Translations under genes and position numbers: made by a program
Shown: positions 35,650 to 45,052 of the stretch, one piece after another
How positions within the stretch are numbered: position 1 is the stretch's first letter
Layout of the letters: each line of letters opens with the position of its first letter
Source: Planctomycetaceae bacterium
Lineage (GTDB): Bacteria; Planctomycetota; Planctomycetia; Planctomycetales; Planctomycetaceae
Length of the DNA: 64,000 nt
Assembly (NCBI GenBank): GCA_024742875.1
Contig: JANSXP010000033.1
Coordinates: 1 to 64,000 of the forward strand
Reading direction: 5' to 3'
The notes under the pieces: generated by a model
Databases searched by the model: none
Told to the model about the DNA's origin: nothing
The model's input: the letters and a program-made list of their open reading frames with translations, nothing else

Positions 35650-37785
35650 ATGGCACACAGTGTTCGCACCGATTGGGGGCCCCTGCTCGCCGTCGTTTTG
35701 CTCCTGTCAATATCTTCGCCACAGGTGTCGGCGCAGCTGCGAGCCGGCGCGGCGGTGGTGGACGTGACGCCCACCACCTTGCCGGTGATTGTCAATGGCG
35801 GCATGACGTCGCGGAGCACTGATCAAATTACCACGCGGTTGAAGGCGCGCGCGATTGCTGTGGCGGACGATGAGACCACCATTGTGATTGTGGTGGTGGA
35901 CAGCTGCATGATGCCGCGGCCTCTGCTGGATGAAGCCAAACAACTGGCATCGCGACGAACGGGCATCCCGGCCGACCACATGCTGATTTCTGCCACGCAT
36001 ACGCACACGGCCGGTTCCTGCATGGGGGCGCTGGGAACGCCGGCCGATGAAAACTATGTGCCGTTTCTGACCGAGAAACTGGCGGACACCATTGTGCAGG
36101 CGGCCGGGCGGCTGCAGCCAGCCGTGGTCGGCTATGCGACCATTGACGCGGCCGAATTCACGGCACTGCGTCGCTGGATTCATCGCCCTGGTTTTGTCGA
36201 GGACGATCCATTCGGCAACCCGACGGTCCGGGCGAATATGCACTCGGCCAGAAATCTCGACAACGTAGTGGGGCCGTCGGGGCCGGAAGATCCCCAGCTG
36301 TCACTGATCAGTTTTCAAACGCCAAACGGGCAACCGCTGGCCGTACTGGCCAATTTCTCGATGCACTATTTCAGCGGGGAACAGGGCCTGAGCGCTGACT
36401 ACTTCGGCTATTTCTGTCAGGGGCTGCAAAACCGCGTGGCCCCGGGTACGGATTTTGTCGCCATCATGTCGCACGGCTGCAGTGGCGATATCTGGCGACG
36501 TGATTACGCAAATCCCGATTCGTGGGACGACTTCGCTGACATCAAAGCCTTTGCGGCGGGGCTCGTGAATCGGGCGACCATTGCGCTGGGCGACATCGAA
36601 TACTCTCCGGCCACAGATGGCATTGCCATGGCCGAACGGCGAATGACTCTGCGATACCGTCAGCCCGATGTGCAGCGGCTGGAGTGGGCACAGAAAGTCG
36701 TCGACGGTTTTGCCGGTCGCCTGCCGAAAACACGCCCGGAAATTTATGCGGCCGAACAGCTCATCCTGCATGAACGGCAGCAAACAGAAGTGGTCACGCA
36801 GGCGGTCAGGATCGGTGAGATCGCCATCGCCACCACACCCAACGAGACCTACGCGGTGACGGGGCTGAAGATCAAAGCGGCCAGCCCGCTGCCTGACACC
36901 ATGGTGATTGAACTGGCCAACGGCGGCGACGGCTACATCCCGCCGCCTGAACAGCATCTGTGGGGCGGATACAACACCTGGGCCGCGAGATCAGCCGGGC
37001 TGGAGGTGACAGCAGAACCAAAGATCGTTCAGTCCTGCCTGTCACTGCTGGAGCAGGTCAGCGGTCGGGAACGCCGCGGTTTCCGTCAGCCAGTGGGACC
37101 TGCGGCCCGGACAATTCGCAGTCTCAATCCCGTGGCCTGGTATCGACTCGACGATCCACACGGGCCCCGAGCCGCAGACAGCAGTTCACACGGGCACGAT
37201 GCCATCTACGAAGCGGAAGTGACCTATTATTTGCCGGGGCCGCATTCGCAGGCCTTCACCAAAGACACGGTGAATCGCTCTGCGATGTTTGCCGGTGGCC
37301 GGCTGCGATGCCAACTGCCGCAAACAGAGAACTGGTCGATATCGCTGTGGTGCTGGAATGGCATGCCACACGATGTACGGGAGACCTCGGGCTGGCTGCT
37401 GTCACAGGGGCCAGACTTTGGACTGCCGTCGGCATCAGAGCACCTTGGCATCGTGGGTAGCGGCAAACTGGCGGGACAATTGATGTGGCAACAGGGGGAT
37501 GGCCGTCAGGTGAGGCAGGTCGGATCGACGGCCATCAAGCGCTGGACGTGGAATCATGTCGCGCTCGTGAGGTCGGCGGATTCACTGGCCGTGTATCTGA
37601 ATGGCCAGCGGGAACTGGGTATGACGGCGAAGGTCGGCAAGACTATGGTTCGCGACCTGTTTGCTGGTGGCCGCTGCGATGGCGACAGCAACTGGCAGGG
37701 ACGCCTGGATGAAGTGGCGATTTTCGATCGTCTGCTGACCGCAGAGGAAATTCGTCGCCTGGCGGCCACGGCTGCACCTGAATGA
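35650..37785 (+). CDS. Neutral-ceramidase-like protein with C-terminal LamG-type domain
   Basis: 711 residues from ATG 35650, after GGAGGAA. Signal peptide VLLLSISSPQVSAQ. Residues ~30-440 match the neutral/alkaline non-lysosomal ceramidase fold in planctomycetes: RAGAAVVDVTP, KARAIAVADDETTIVIVVVDSC, ISATHTHTAGSCMG (His metal ligands), NFSMHYFSGEQGLSADYFGY and IMSHGCSGDIWRRDY. The C-terminal ~200 residues (VAWYRLDDPHGPRAADSSSHGHDAIY ... WNHVALVRSADSLAVYLNGQ) are a LamG/concanavalin A-like lectin domain of the kind that often ends planctomycete secreted proteins. Probably hydrolyses an amide or ester bond at the surface; not necessarily ceramide. 37 bases downstream of the sulfatase fusion and likely co-transcribed. 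Confidence 0.85.
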   Translation: MAHSVRTDWGPLLAVVLLLSISSPQVSAQLRAGAAVVDVTPTTLPVIVNGGMTSRSTDQITTRLKARAIAVADDETTIVIVVVDSCMMPRPLLDEAKQLASRRTGIPADHMLISATHTHTAGSCMGALGTPADENYVPFLTEKLADTIVQAAGRLQPAVVGYATIDAAEFTALRRWIHRPGFVEDDPFGNPTVRANMHSARNLDNVVGPSGPEDPQLSLISFQTPNGQPLAVLANFSMHYFSGEQGLSADYFGYFCQGLQNRVAPGTDFVAIMSHGCSGDIWRRDYANPDSWDDFADIKAFAAGLVNRATIALGDIEYSPATDGIAMAERRMTLRYRQPDVQRLEWAQKVVDGFAGRLPKTRPEIYAAEQLILHERQQTEVVTQAVRIGEIAIATTPNETYAVTGLKIKAASPLPDTMVIELANGGDGYIPPPEQHLWGGYNTWAARSAGLEVTAEPKIVQSCLSLLEQVSGRERRGFRQPVGPAARTIRSLNPVAWYRLDDPHGPRAADSSSHGHDAIYEAEVTYYLPGPHSQAFTKDTVNRSAMFAGGRLRCQLPQTENWSISLWCWNGMPHDVRETSGWLLSQGPDFGLPSASEHLGIVGSGKLAGQLMWQQGDGRQVRQVGSTAIKRWTWNHVALVRSADSLAVYLNGQRELGMTAKVGKTMVRDLFAGGRCDGDSNWQGRLDEVAIFDRLLTAEEIRRLAATAAPE

Positions 37786-37904
37786 GTGTGCTCTCGAATG
37801 CTGAGCCAGATCGGAAATCTATTTCCCAGGACAGAGGAGCGCCGGTCGGTTACGCTGCGGAACAGTGCTGAGTGATTGATCGTGCTGTGAAAAGGAGATG
37901 TGGG

Positions 37905-38801
37905 ATGCGAGTTTTGCTGACTGGACTGTTGTTGTACTCATTTGCGGGAGTCGCCCAGGGGCAAACTTCGCCGCTGGCCACAGAAGTCATCTACGGTCAC
38001 AAAGATGGTCTGGCGCTGACGTTTGATGTGTTTGAGCCTGATGGCGAGCCCAACGGCGCTGCCGTCGTGTTTATGGTCAGCGGAGGCTGGCGTTCCATGT
38101 GGACGCCTCATGCGCAAACACGGGTTGTTCTCAGTCCGTTTCTGGCGGCCGGCTACAAGGGGTTTGCCGTGCGGCATGGCAGCAGTCCCCGGTACGGCAT
38201 TGCTGACGCCGTCAGCGATGTGCGGCTGGCGATTCGCACCATTAAGCACGACGCGAAAAAGTACGGCATCGACGCGGACCGCGTGGGCGTGGTGGGCATG
38301 AGTGCCGGTGGGCATTTGACATTGATGCTGGCCACCACGGCGGACGATGGTGACGCAAAAGGCACCACGCCCGTGGCCCGCACCAGCAGTCGCATTGCGG
38401 CGGGCGTCGCGCTGGTGCCGCCCAGTGACATCACCAACTACGTGTGGAGCACGCCCGACCTGGAAAAGCAGTACTTCAATTTTCCCGGATTGGACATCAC
38501 GGTGAAAGAGGCGAAAGCCGTTTCTCCGCTTCACTTCGTCACCAAAGACGACGCGCCGTGTCTGATCATTTCAGGCGGAAAAGACACGCTGGTGCTGCCC
38601 GAACAGGGGCGGTGGATGCACGAGAAAATGGACGAGATCGGCGTGGCCAACAAATTTGTGCTGTATGAGAACTCGGGTCACGGACTGGAAAACGACATGC
38701 TCAGCGCGGTAAACGAGGCCGTGCAGTGGTTCGACACGCACCTGGCAGAGGCTGCCACGACGACGACCACGACGACCACGCCCTCCGCCGATCAGCCGTA
38801 G
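37905..38801 (+). CDS. Secreted alpha/beta-hydrolase (BD-FAE/esterase-like)
   Basis: 298 residues from ATG 37905, 8 bases after AAAGGAGA. Signal peptide MRVLLTGLLLYSFAGVAQG. Core motifs: HKDGLALTFDVFEPDGEPNGAAVVFMVSGGW (oxyanion region) and VVGMSAGGHLTLMLA (GxSAGGH nucleophile elbow), with SGGKDTLVLPEQG carrying the likely acid and SGHGLEND the likely catalytic His. Matches the alpha/beta-hydrolase fold-3 lipase/esterase group. The tail ends in eight Thr codons, from an ACG/ACC tract (about 38757-38781), then PSADQP. Substrate unknown. Convergent with the Asp-box protein. Confidence 0.85.
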   Translation: MRVLLTGLLLYSFAGVAQGQTSPLATEVIYGHKDGLALTFDVFEPDGEPNGAAVVFMVSGGWRSMWTPHAQTRVVLSPFLAAGYKGFAVRHGSSPRYGIADAVSDVRLAIRTIKHDAKKYGIDADRVGVVGMSAGGHLTLMLATTADDGDAKGTTPVARTSSRIAAGVALVPPSDITNYVWSTPDLEKQYFNFPGLDITVKEAKAVSPLHFVTKDDAPCLIISGGKDTLVLPEQGRWMHEKMDEIGVANKFVLYENSGHGLENDMLSAVNEAVQWFDTHLAEAATTTTTTTTPSADQP

Positions 38802-38812
38802 CCGGCGCGCAT

Positions 38813-38844
38813 AAAAAACTCCGGGCGGCACAGCCGCCCGGAGT
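38813..38844 (-). terminator. Rho-independent terminator of the Asp-box propeller gene
   Basis: A perfect 12-base stem, ACTCCGGGCGGC (38818-38829) and GCCGCCCGGAGT (38833-38844), with ACA loop. AAAAAA at 38813-38818 becomes a U-run after the stem on the minus strand, so it ends the gene whose stop is about 28 bases away. The hairpin itself may also slow the convergent hydrolase transcript. Confidence 0.85.
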
Positions 38845-38871
38845 CGATCGATTCCACAGCGACGGCCGTGC

Positions 38872-41800
38872 TTACAGCACAGGAACGCCCGCTTTTTTCA
38901 CCTTCGCTTTGAAAGCATCCATCTCTTTGCCCACCAGCTTCAGCAGGTCGGCTTCGATTTCCTCGAACTGTTCTTTGCCGATTTCGTACTGCTCCAGCGA
39001 GGTTTTGGTCGGGCCGTAAGTCCCACTCATGGCTCCAAACATCGCTCGCTGCATGCGCGAGCTGATACCAGGCTCGGTCATGGCCCAGCGTTCGTCCTTC
39101 AGGTCATCACCGTAGAGTTTTCTGGCGTAGACTTCCATGCGGTGCTGCAGTTTCAAACCGGTGCTGACCAGTTCCGCTGTGGCTTTCGGATGGACCTTGA
39201 GAGTGCTGAGGATATCGCCCACTTCTTCGGTACTGTCGCTGAGCTGACTTGTCACCGCCTGAACGCGGTTGGAGTACAATCCCATTTCCCGCACCAGCTT
39301 GATGATTTTGCCACGATCCTGAGCGGGCAGTGTTGGCTCGGAAATGGACTCCAGCACAATCTCGACCGGCTCACCCACGGCTGTCGCCTCGCCGCCTTCC
39401 AGACGGTAGGCCTTCGCCGTGTAAGTGCCCGGAGCCACCATCGGGCCGCTGCGAACACTTTGCGGAATCAAGCCTTCATAACGCATGTTCCACACGATTT
39501 TGTGGATGCCTTTGGAGGTCGACAACTCTTTGCGAGCGACAACGGTTCCGTCGGCGTCGGCAATCTCCAGATAGTGGCGCGGGGCCACTTCGTCGAGTTC
39601 CGTCTGCAGCTGCTCGAAGCTGGGGATCGGCACATCGCCGCCCGCAGCGTTGATTTTGGCTTCCTTCTCTTTGCGTTTGGCTTTCAGAGACTTATAGCCG
39701 TCCTTCACGTAATAACGAATGACGGCGCCGTAGTCCGGGTTTTTGGCGTTGAACAGACTGTCGCCCTGATAGCCTTTTTCGCCACCCAGAGCGTCTGACT
39801 GCACATACCAGAACGCACGACGCACGGGGAAGATGTGGAAGTCAGATGCCATCACTTCGCTGGTGGCGTTTCGCAGCAGGCTGTAGTCATCCAGCACATA
39901 GAAGCTGCGACCAAACGAGGCGGCCACCAGGTCATTTTCGCGGGTCTGAATTTCCAGGTCACGGAAGGAAATCGTGGGCAGCCCGCCGCCCAGCTTGAAC
40001 CACTTCTCACCGGCATCCAGCGTGGCGAAAATACCAAACTCGGATGCGAGGAAAAACAGGTCCGCGTTTTCATGGTCCTGCACGATTCGCCAGCAGATGT
40101 GTTTGGCGGGCAGGTTGCCGACCATCAGTTCCCACGTGCGTCCGCGGTCTGTGCTCTTCACCACATAGGGGCTGTAATCGCCCGTCTTGTGGTCATCGAT
40201 GCACGCGTAAACGGTATCCGCATCGTGCAGGTCGGCTTTGATGTCGTTCACAAAGAAGTACTCAGGAATGCCGAAGATACGATCGACCTTTCGCCAGTTT
40301 TTGCCGCCGTCTTCAGAGATCTGAATCAGGCCATCGTCTGTGCCGACATACAGCAGGCCTTCCACCAGCGGTGACTCCGCGATGGACGTGATATTGCTGT
40401 GCTGGCTCATCGCGTACAGGTCGTAACCGGCGTCGATGCTGTGCACACGACCCATCGTGGGCAGTTCGTAGCGATTGCGATTGCGGGACAGATCGGGAGA
40501 AACCTTCTTCCAGCTGTCGCCGCGGTCATCACTGCGATGCAGAAACTGCGACGCAAAGTACAGTCGCTTGTGATTGTGCGGGCTGATCAGAATCGGTGAG
40601 TCCCAGTTGAAGCGGAACGATTCTTCGCCTTTGCCGGGCTGCGGCTGAATCATCACCGATTCGCCCGTTTTGCGATCATAACGACGCAGGAAGCCCTGCT
40701 GAGATTCACCGTAAATGGTGTTGGGGTCTTCGTAGTCGATGGCCGTGTCATGGCCGTCGCCACCAATGGTTTTGATCCAGTCGGTGTTGCGAATGCCCTG
40801 CACGCTGGCCGTGCGCGACGGACCATACTGCGAGTTGTTGTCCTGCGTGCCGCCCGCCACGTTGTAGAAAGGGTAGTCGTAATCGACAGACACCTTGTAG
40901 AACTGCGTCAGTGGCAGGTTGGGACAAAACAGCCACGTTTTGCAGTAGTCGTACGTGCGATACACGCCGCCATCGCAGCCGACCAGCAGGAAGTCTTTGT
41001 CCGTGGGGTGGAAGGCCACCGCGTGGTTGTCGACATGCTTGTAACGACCTTCGGCACTTTCCCAGGTGACCCCGTTGTCTTCGCTGCGAACAAACGTGTT
41101 GTTGGCCTGATACAGCACACCGTAGCGGTGAGGATCAGCCCACAGTTCCTGGTAATAGTGCGGGCCGGTTCCGCCGGAGACAAAGTCGCTCGTTTTGGTC
41201 CAGCTGGCGCCGTGGTTCTCACTGCGATAAAAGCCGCCCTTGCGGCCCGGCAGTTCGATGGTTGCATAGACGACGTTGTTCTTCTGCGGAGACACCTGCA
41301 GGCTGATCTTGCCCATGTCGGTACCTGGCAGACCATTGGTCAGCTCTTTCCAGGTTTCGCCGCCGTCTGTCGTTTTGTAGATGCCGGTTTCCGGACCGAC
41401 GTTGAGGATCGCCCAGACATTGCGATGTCGCTGATGCGTGGCCGCATACATCACGTCAGGGTTGGTGGGATCCATCACGACGTCGGTGACGCCCGTGTAG
41501 CTGTCTTTGTTTTCTTCCACCGTGCGACCTTTGCCGCCGGCTGACAGGACGTTCCGCCACGTGTTGCCGCCGTCGGTCGATTTGAACAGACCGCGTTCGC
41601 CACCAGTGGACCACAGTGGTCCCTGAGATGCGGCAAACACCACATTGCTGTCACGGGGATCGACGAGGATCTTGCTGATGTGTTCAGAGGCTTTCAGGCC
41701 CTTGTGCTTCCACGTGGCACCCGAGTCATGGCTCACGTAAACGCCGTCACCAAACCCGATGTGACGACCGCCGTTGTTTTCGCCGGTGCCCAGCCAGACA

Positions 41801-42147
41801 GTGGTGTGCACGGAGGGATCGATACTCACACAGCCCATTGAGTAGGAAGGCTTGTTGTCAAAGATGGGCTTGAACGTGGTGCCCGCGTTGGTGGTCTTCC
41901 AGAGTCCGCCGGATGCCACGGCCACATACCACGTGTTGGGCTCGACCTGATCGATGGCCACATCACCGATGCGTCCGGACATAAACGCCGGACCGATGCT
42001 GCGAAACTGCATCGCCCCGGCCAGCATGCCCGTATCGACCTTGCTGGCTTTGGGTTTTTCAGGAGCCGCTTCGGGAGGACCGCCGTCCTGAGCGGCGGCG
42101 ACCGAGATAAGAACCGATAACAGCAGTGGAAGAGGCTTGGCCATCAT
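38872..42147 (-). CDS. Secreted Asp-box (BNR/VPS10-like) beta-propeller protein
   Basis: About 1091 residues from ATG 42147 (MMAKPLPLLLSVLISVAAAQ), a signal peptide; a longer start exists. At least nine Asp-box repeats S-x-D-x-G-x-T-W are visible (for example SHDSGATW, KSTDGGNTW, SENHGASW, RSDDRGDSW, SEDGGKNW), giving a sortilin/VPS10- or exo-alpha-sialidase-like propeller; R-x-I-G-P-A-F-M-S-G-R and WYVAVASGGLWKTTNAGTTF open it. The C-terminal ~250 residues (KAYRLEGGEATAVGEPVEI) are beta and helical. Many planctomycetes carry this family; catalytic activity is not proven. Ends at a strong intrinsic terminator and is divergent from the PepSY gene. Confidence 0.88.
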   Translation of the reverse strand: MMAKPLPLLLSVLISVAAAQDGGPPEAAPEKPKASKVDTGMLAGAMQFRSIGPAFMSGRIGDVAIDQVEPNTWYVAVASGGLWKTTNAGTTFKPIFDNKPSYSMGCVSIDPSVHTTVWLGTGENNGGRHIGFGDGVYVSHDSGATWKHKGLKASEHISKILVDPRDSNVVFAASQGPLWSTGGERGLFKSTDGGNTWRNVLSAGGKGRTVEENKDSYTGVTDVVMDPTNPDVMYAATHQRHRNVWAILNVGPETGIYKTTDGGETWKELTNGLPGTDMGKISLQVSPQKNNVVYATIELPGRKGGFYRSENHGASWTKTSDFVSGGTGPHYYQELWADPHRYGVLYQANNTFVRSEDNGVTWESAEGRYKHVDNHAVAFHPTDKDFLLVGCDGGVYRTYDYCKTWLFCPNLPLTQFYKVSVDYDYPFYNVAGGTQDNNSQYGPSRTASVQGIRNTDWIKTIGGDGHDTAIDYEDPNTIYGESQQGFLRRYDRKTGESVMIQPQPGKGEESFRFNWDSPILISPHNHKRLYFASQFLHRSDDRGDSWKKVSPDLSRNRNRYELPTMGRVHSIDAGYDLYAMSQHSNITSIAESPLVEGLLYVGTDDGLIQISEDGGKNWRKVDRIFGIPEYFFVNDIKADLHDADTVYACIDDHKTGDYSPYVVKSTDRGRTWELMVGNLPAKHICWRIVQDHENADLFFLASEFGIFATLDAGEKWFKLGGGLPTISFRDLEIQTRENDLVAASFGRSFYVLDDYSLLRNATSEVMASDFHIFPVRRAFWYVQSDALGGEKGYQGDSLFNAKNPDYGAVIRYYVKDGYKSLKAKRKEKEAKINAAGGDVPIPSFEQLQTELDEVAPRHYLEIADADGTVVARKELSTSKGIHKIVWNMRYEGLIPQSVRSGPMVAPGTYTAKAYRLEGGEATAVGEPVEIVLESISEPTLPAQDRGKIIKLVREMGLYSNRVQAVTSQLSDSTEEVGDILSTLKVHPKATAELVSTGLKLQHRMEVYARKLYGDDLKDERWAMTEPGISSRMQRAMFGAMSGTYGPTKTSLEQYEIGKEQFEEIEADLLKLVGKEMDAFKAKVKKAGVPVL

Positions 42148-42316
42148 GTATGCTTCGGAAAGATGGTGAGTGGTGGGTAGCGTAGGTTGCGTACCAAGGG
42201 GCCGCAGGTTGCCCAGATTACGTCTGGGGACATCACTCATTCAATCACAGAGTGCCAGATTCGCAGCATTTGCCGGGGCCATAGGCAAAAGCCGCGAAGA
42301 TCAGGCACCGTCGTTC

Positions 42317-42370
42317 CAAACGGCCAACCGGCTGGCCGTTTGAACTGGCTGTGCTGCCCAATCGTTGGGC
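42317..42370. repeat. Two adjacent perfect hairpins in a divergent intergenic region
   Basis: CAAACGGCCA (42317-42326) pairs with TGGCCGTTTG (42333-42342) around a 6-base loop, and GCCCAA (42356-42361) pairs with TTGGGC (42365-42370) around TCG. They lie between the Asp-box protein start (42147) and the PepSY gene start (42421). They could be an operator, part of a structured leader of the PepSY mRNA, or chance; no T-run follows. The rest of the 272-base region shows nothing clear. Confidence 0.45.
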
Positions 42371-42420
42371 ATTCTGTGGCCTGTTCGCCGAATTTTGTTC
42401 TGTGGATCACACTTGCTCCC

Positions 42421-42945
42421 ATGAAGCTTTCCCGACTGAATCGTCTTATTCACCGCTGGGGATCCGTAGTGATCGCCGCTCCCGCGCTGGTGGTGCTGGT
42501 CACGGGCGTGATCTTGCAACTGAAGAAAGAGTCAGCCTGGATTCAGCCGCCGACCGCCAAAGGCAGCACGAAGACGCTGACGCTCAGCTTTGACGAAATT
42601 CTGGCGGCGACGTCCGCCGTGGAGCAGGCGGGCGTGTCCAGTTGGGACGACATCGATCGCCTCGACGTGCGACCCGGTAAAGGGATGGTGAAGGTGCGCT
42701 GCAACAGTCGCTGGGAGGTGCAGCTGGATGCCGCCACCGGCGATGTACTGCAGGTGGCTTATCGTCGTTCGGACTTTATTGAAAGCCTGCACGATGGCAG
42801 CTTCTTTAGTGATGCGGCCAAACTGTGGGTCTTTCTGCCATGTGCCATCATCTTTGTCGTGCTGTGGTTCACCGGCATGTACCTGTTTGCGCAGCCGTAT
42901 CTGGCAAAACGGAAGAAGCGCAAAGCGAAAGCTGTGGGCGTGTGA
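42421..42945 (+). CDS. PepSY-associated transmembrane protein
   Basis: 174 residues from ATG 42421; no strong ribosome binding site. MKLSRLNRLIHRWGSVVIAAPALVVLVTGVILQLKKE is an N-terminal helix in the style of PepSY-associated TM proteins (HRW-G), then a soluble loop of about 85 residues with VQLDAATGDVLQVAYRRSDFIESLHDGSFF, and a second helix with a Lys/Arg-rich tail (KRKKRKAKAVGV). Short two-helix members occur alone and may work in iron-siderophore reduction or as membrane anchors; here no receptor is adjacent. Role uncertain. Confidence 0.8.
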   Translation: MKLSRLNRLIHRWGSVVIAAPALVVLVTGVILQLKKESAWIQPPTAKGSTKTLTLSFDEILAATSAVEQAGVSSWDDIDRLDVRPGKGMVKVRCNSRWEVQLDAATGDVLQVAYRRSDFIESLHDGSFFSDAAKLWVFLPCAIIFVVLWFTGMYLFAQPYLAKRKKRKAKAVGV

Positions 42946-43232
42946 CGCAGGGTGGTGCCGTGTTGGAATGGACGCTGCTCACCGAACGCATCCGAGTTGG
43001 CTCTTTGCAGTCGATGCGTCTCGGTGAGGTTGCCAACACACGCCGACACTGACGTACGCGAATTCTGTCAACAACCTGGCTTCGCCAGCGTCTATGTGCC
43101 TGTCCTTGTTGCATTCCCAGAGATGGCCCACAGAATACGGTCGATGACAGCTCGTCCCTGGTTCTGCCGGAACGTGTGCGCTGCACGCGTATTGTTCCCC
43201 GGACGCTTTCTTTTGATTCGATGGGAATCTCC

Positions 43233-44522
43233 ATGCTTCGTCCACGTCCATTTTCTTTGCTTGCCGTTTGCCTGCTGACCTGTGTGGCCCCAGCTGAAGA
43301 CTGGCCCCGTTTTCTGGGCAGCCGGGGTGATGCCACCACCACAGACACCAACCTGCCCACGCAGTGGAGTGCCGAGAAGAATTTGAAGTGGCGGACCGCG
43401 CTGCCAGGACCCGGGGCATCGTCACCCATCGTGGTGGGAGACCGCATTTTTCTCACGTGCTATACGGGCTACGGAGACGGATCCGAGGGCACGATCGAAC
43501 AGCTCGTGCGACACCTGCTGTGCGTCGATCGTACGACCGGGCAGATTCGCTGGACGAAGCCGTTTGCGCTGCCTGAGGGCATCGACGAAGATCCGTATAA
43601 GAGTTACCTGACGCAGCACGGGTATGCGACCAACACGCCGATCTCTGACGGGCAGTCCGTGTTTCTGTATCTGGGGAAACTGGGGTTGTATGCGTTTGAT
43701 CTGGACGGCAATCAGCTGTGGCATCGGCCAGTGAAGTCAGAAATCAACGAAACCCGATGGGGGTCGGCTGCGAGTTTGATCTTCTACAAAGACAGCCTCA
43801 TCGTGAATGCCGTCGAGGAAAACGGACACATCTACTCCATGAGCAAGGCGGACGGCACGCTCAACTGGGAGTTCGACACGAAAGCCACTTTGGTGTACGC
43901 CACACCCAACCTGCTGACCACAACGACGGGAGAAATGGAGCTGGTGGTGCCGGTGCCGGAAAAGGTCTATGGTGTTGATCCCGACTCCGGTCAACAGAAG
44001 TGGTTTGTGACCACGACGCTGAAAAACGAGATGAACGGGTCGGTCATTGTGAAAGATGATGTGGCCTATATGTATGGCGGGTTTCGCGGCGTGGGCAGTC
44101 TGGCCGTGCGGGGCGGTGGCCGTGGAGACGTCACGGATTCTCACGTGGTGTGGACCAGCAAAGACACGTCCTATATCTCAACGCCTGTGCTGGTGGACGG
44201 GCATCTTTACTGGCTGGACATGAACGGCATTGCGAATTCTGTCAACGCGAAAACAGGAGAGCGGATTCAGCGACGACGTACCCCCGGAATTCGTGGTGGT
44301 CGTGGTGTGAAGTTTTTCGCTTCGATGCTGTCGGCGGGCGATTATGTCTATGCGGTGAGCCGACGATCGGGCACCTTTGTGCTGAAGGCAGAACCCGATT
44401 TCCCACTGGTCGTGCAGAATCAGTTTGAGGATGACGACTCGGAATTTAACGGCTCTCCGGCTGTCAGCGATAATCAGCTGTTTTTGCGCAGCAACAGGTA
44501 TCTGTATTGCATCGGTGAGTGA
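43233..44522 (+). CDS. Secreted PQQ-like beta-propeller protein
   Basis: 429 residues from ATG 43233 (MLRPRPFSLLAVCLLTCVAPA), with GGGAA before it; ATG 43221 is an alternative. The mature start EDWPRFLGSRGDATTTDTNLPTQWS is the planctomycete signature for PQQ-binding-like/BamB-type propellers. Blade motifs include LLCVDRTTGQIRW, LYAFDLDGNQLWHR, VYGVDPDSGQQKW and YWLDMNGIANSVNAKTGERI (A-x-D-x-x-T-G-x-x-x-W). Planctomycetes carry many; they are not known to bind PQQ. Likely exported. The 286-base region upstream holds no other gene. Confidence 0.88.
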   Translation: MLRPRPFSLLAVCLLTCVAPAEDWPRFLGSRGDATTTDTNLPTQWSAEKNLKWRTALPGPGASSPIVVGDRIFLTCYTGYGDGSEGTIEQLVRHLLCVDRTTGQIRWTKPFALPEGIDEDPYKSYLTQHGYATNTPISDGQSVFLYLGKLGLYAFDLDGNQLWHRPVKSEINETRWGSAASLIFYKDSLIVNAVEENGHIYSMSKADGTLNWEFDTKATLVYATPNLLTTTTGEMELVVPVPEKVYGVDPDSGQQKWFVTTTLKNEMNGSVIVKDDVAYMYGGFRGVGSLAVRGGGRGDVTDSHVVWTSKDTSYISTPVLVDGHLYWLDMNGIANSVNAKTGERIQRRRTPGIRGGRGVKFFASMLSAGDYVYAVSRRSGTFVLKAEPDFPLVVQNQFEDDDSEFNGSPAVSDNQLFLRSNRYLYCIGE

Positions 44523-44805
44523 GATGACGGCGGGCTGCGACGACCGCTGAAAATCGATTCTCCATCCGAGCAGCTGAGGAACGTGCGGCGAGTTCTCTCG
44601 CGCCGTTTCCTGCCCGCCGGTTCCCGCCAACCGATGCCCTTCCGCCGATTCCCACCCACCGATGCCGACAGCTCTTCTGCGGGCTGTCGTGCGCTCACGT
44701 GCAGACGTGCCATCTGCCTGGTATGCTGACACCAGACGGTTGTTGCGCGGGCAAGTTTCCGCACTCGGATGTGATCAGAAGAATGTGATCAGGCAAAGGT
44801 GAGAT

Positions 44806-45006
44806 ATGAAGGTTGGAGTGAAACTCATTCTTGGTGGAATCGCCGGCATTGCGGCGGGCGGCGTCATGCTGTCGATGTCTGCGGAAAAGCCGGTTGAGGG
44901 CATGCAGCCTATGCCGGCCTGGCAGGGGATTGCCGTGATCGTGCTGGGAGTGGGCCTGCTCGCAGCGGGGGCCCGCTATCTGATGACAGATGGTAAGGGA
45001 GAGTGA
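44806..45006 (+). CDS. Small two-helix membrane protein
   Basis: 66 residues from ATG 44806 with GGTGAG just upstream. Two hydrophobic segments (LILGGIAGIAAGGVMLSM and GIAVIVLGVGLLAAGARYL) joined by a short EKPVEGMQPMPAW loop. No family recognised. The 282 bases before it hold no gene; a 7-base CGACAGC/GCTGTCG stem (44666-44689) and short GC-rich repeats are visible there. Its short length makes it less certain, but the reading frame and start are clean. Confidence 0.65.
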   Translation: MKVGVKLILGGIAGIAAGGVMLSMSAEKPVEGMQPMPAWQGIAVIVLGVGLLAAGARYLMTDGKGE

Positions 45007-45052
45007 TTTTCCTTGCGGAAGTCATGAGCGCGTTAGCGTTTTTGCTGCACCG

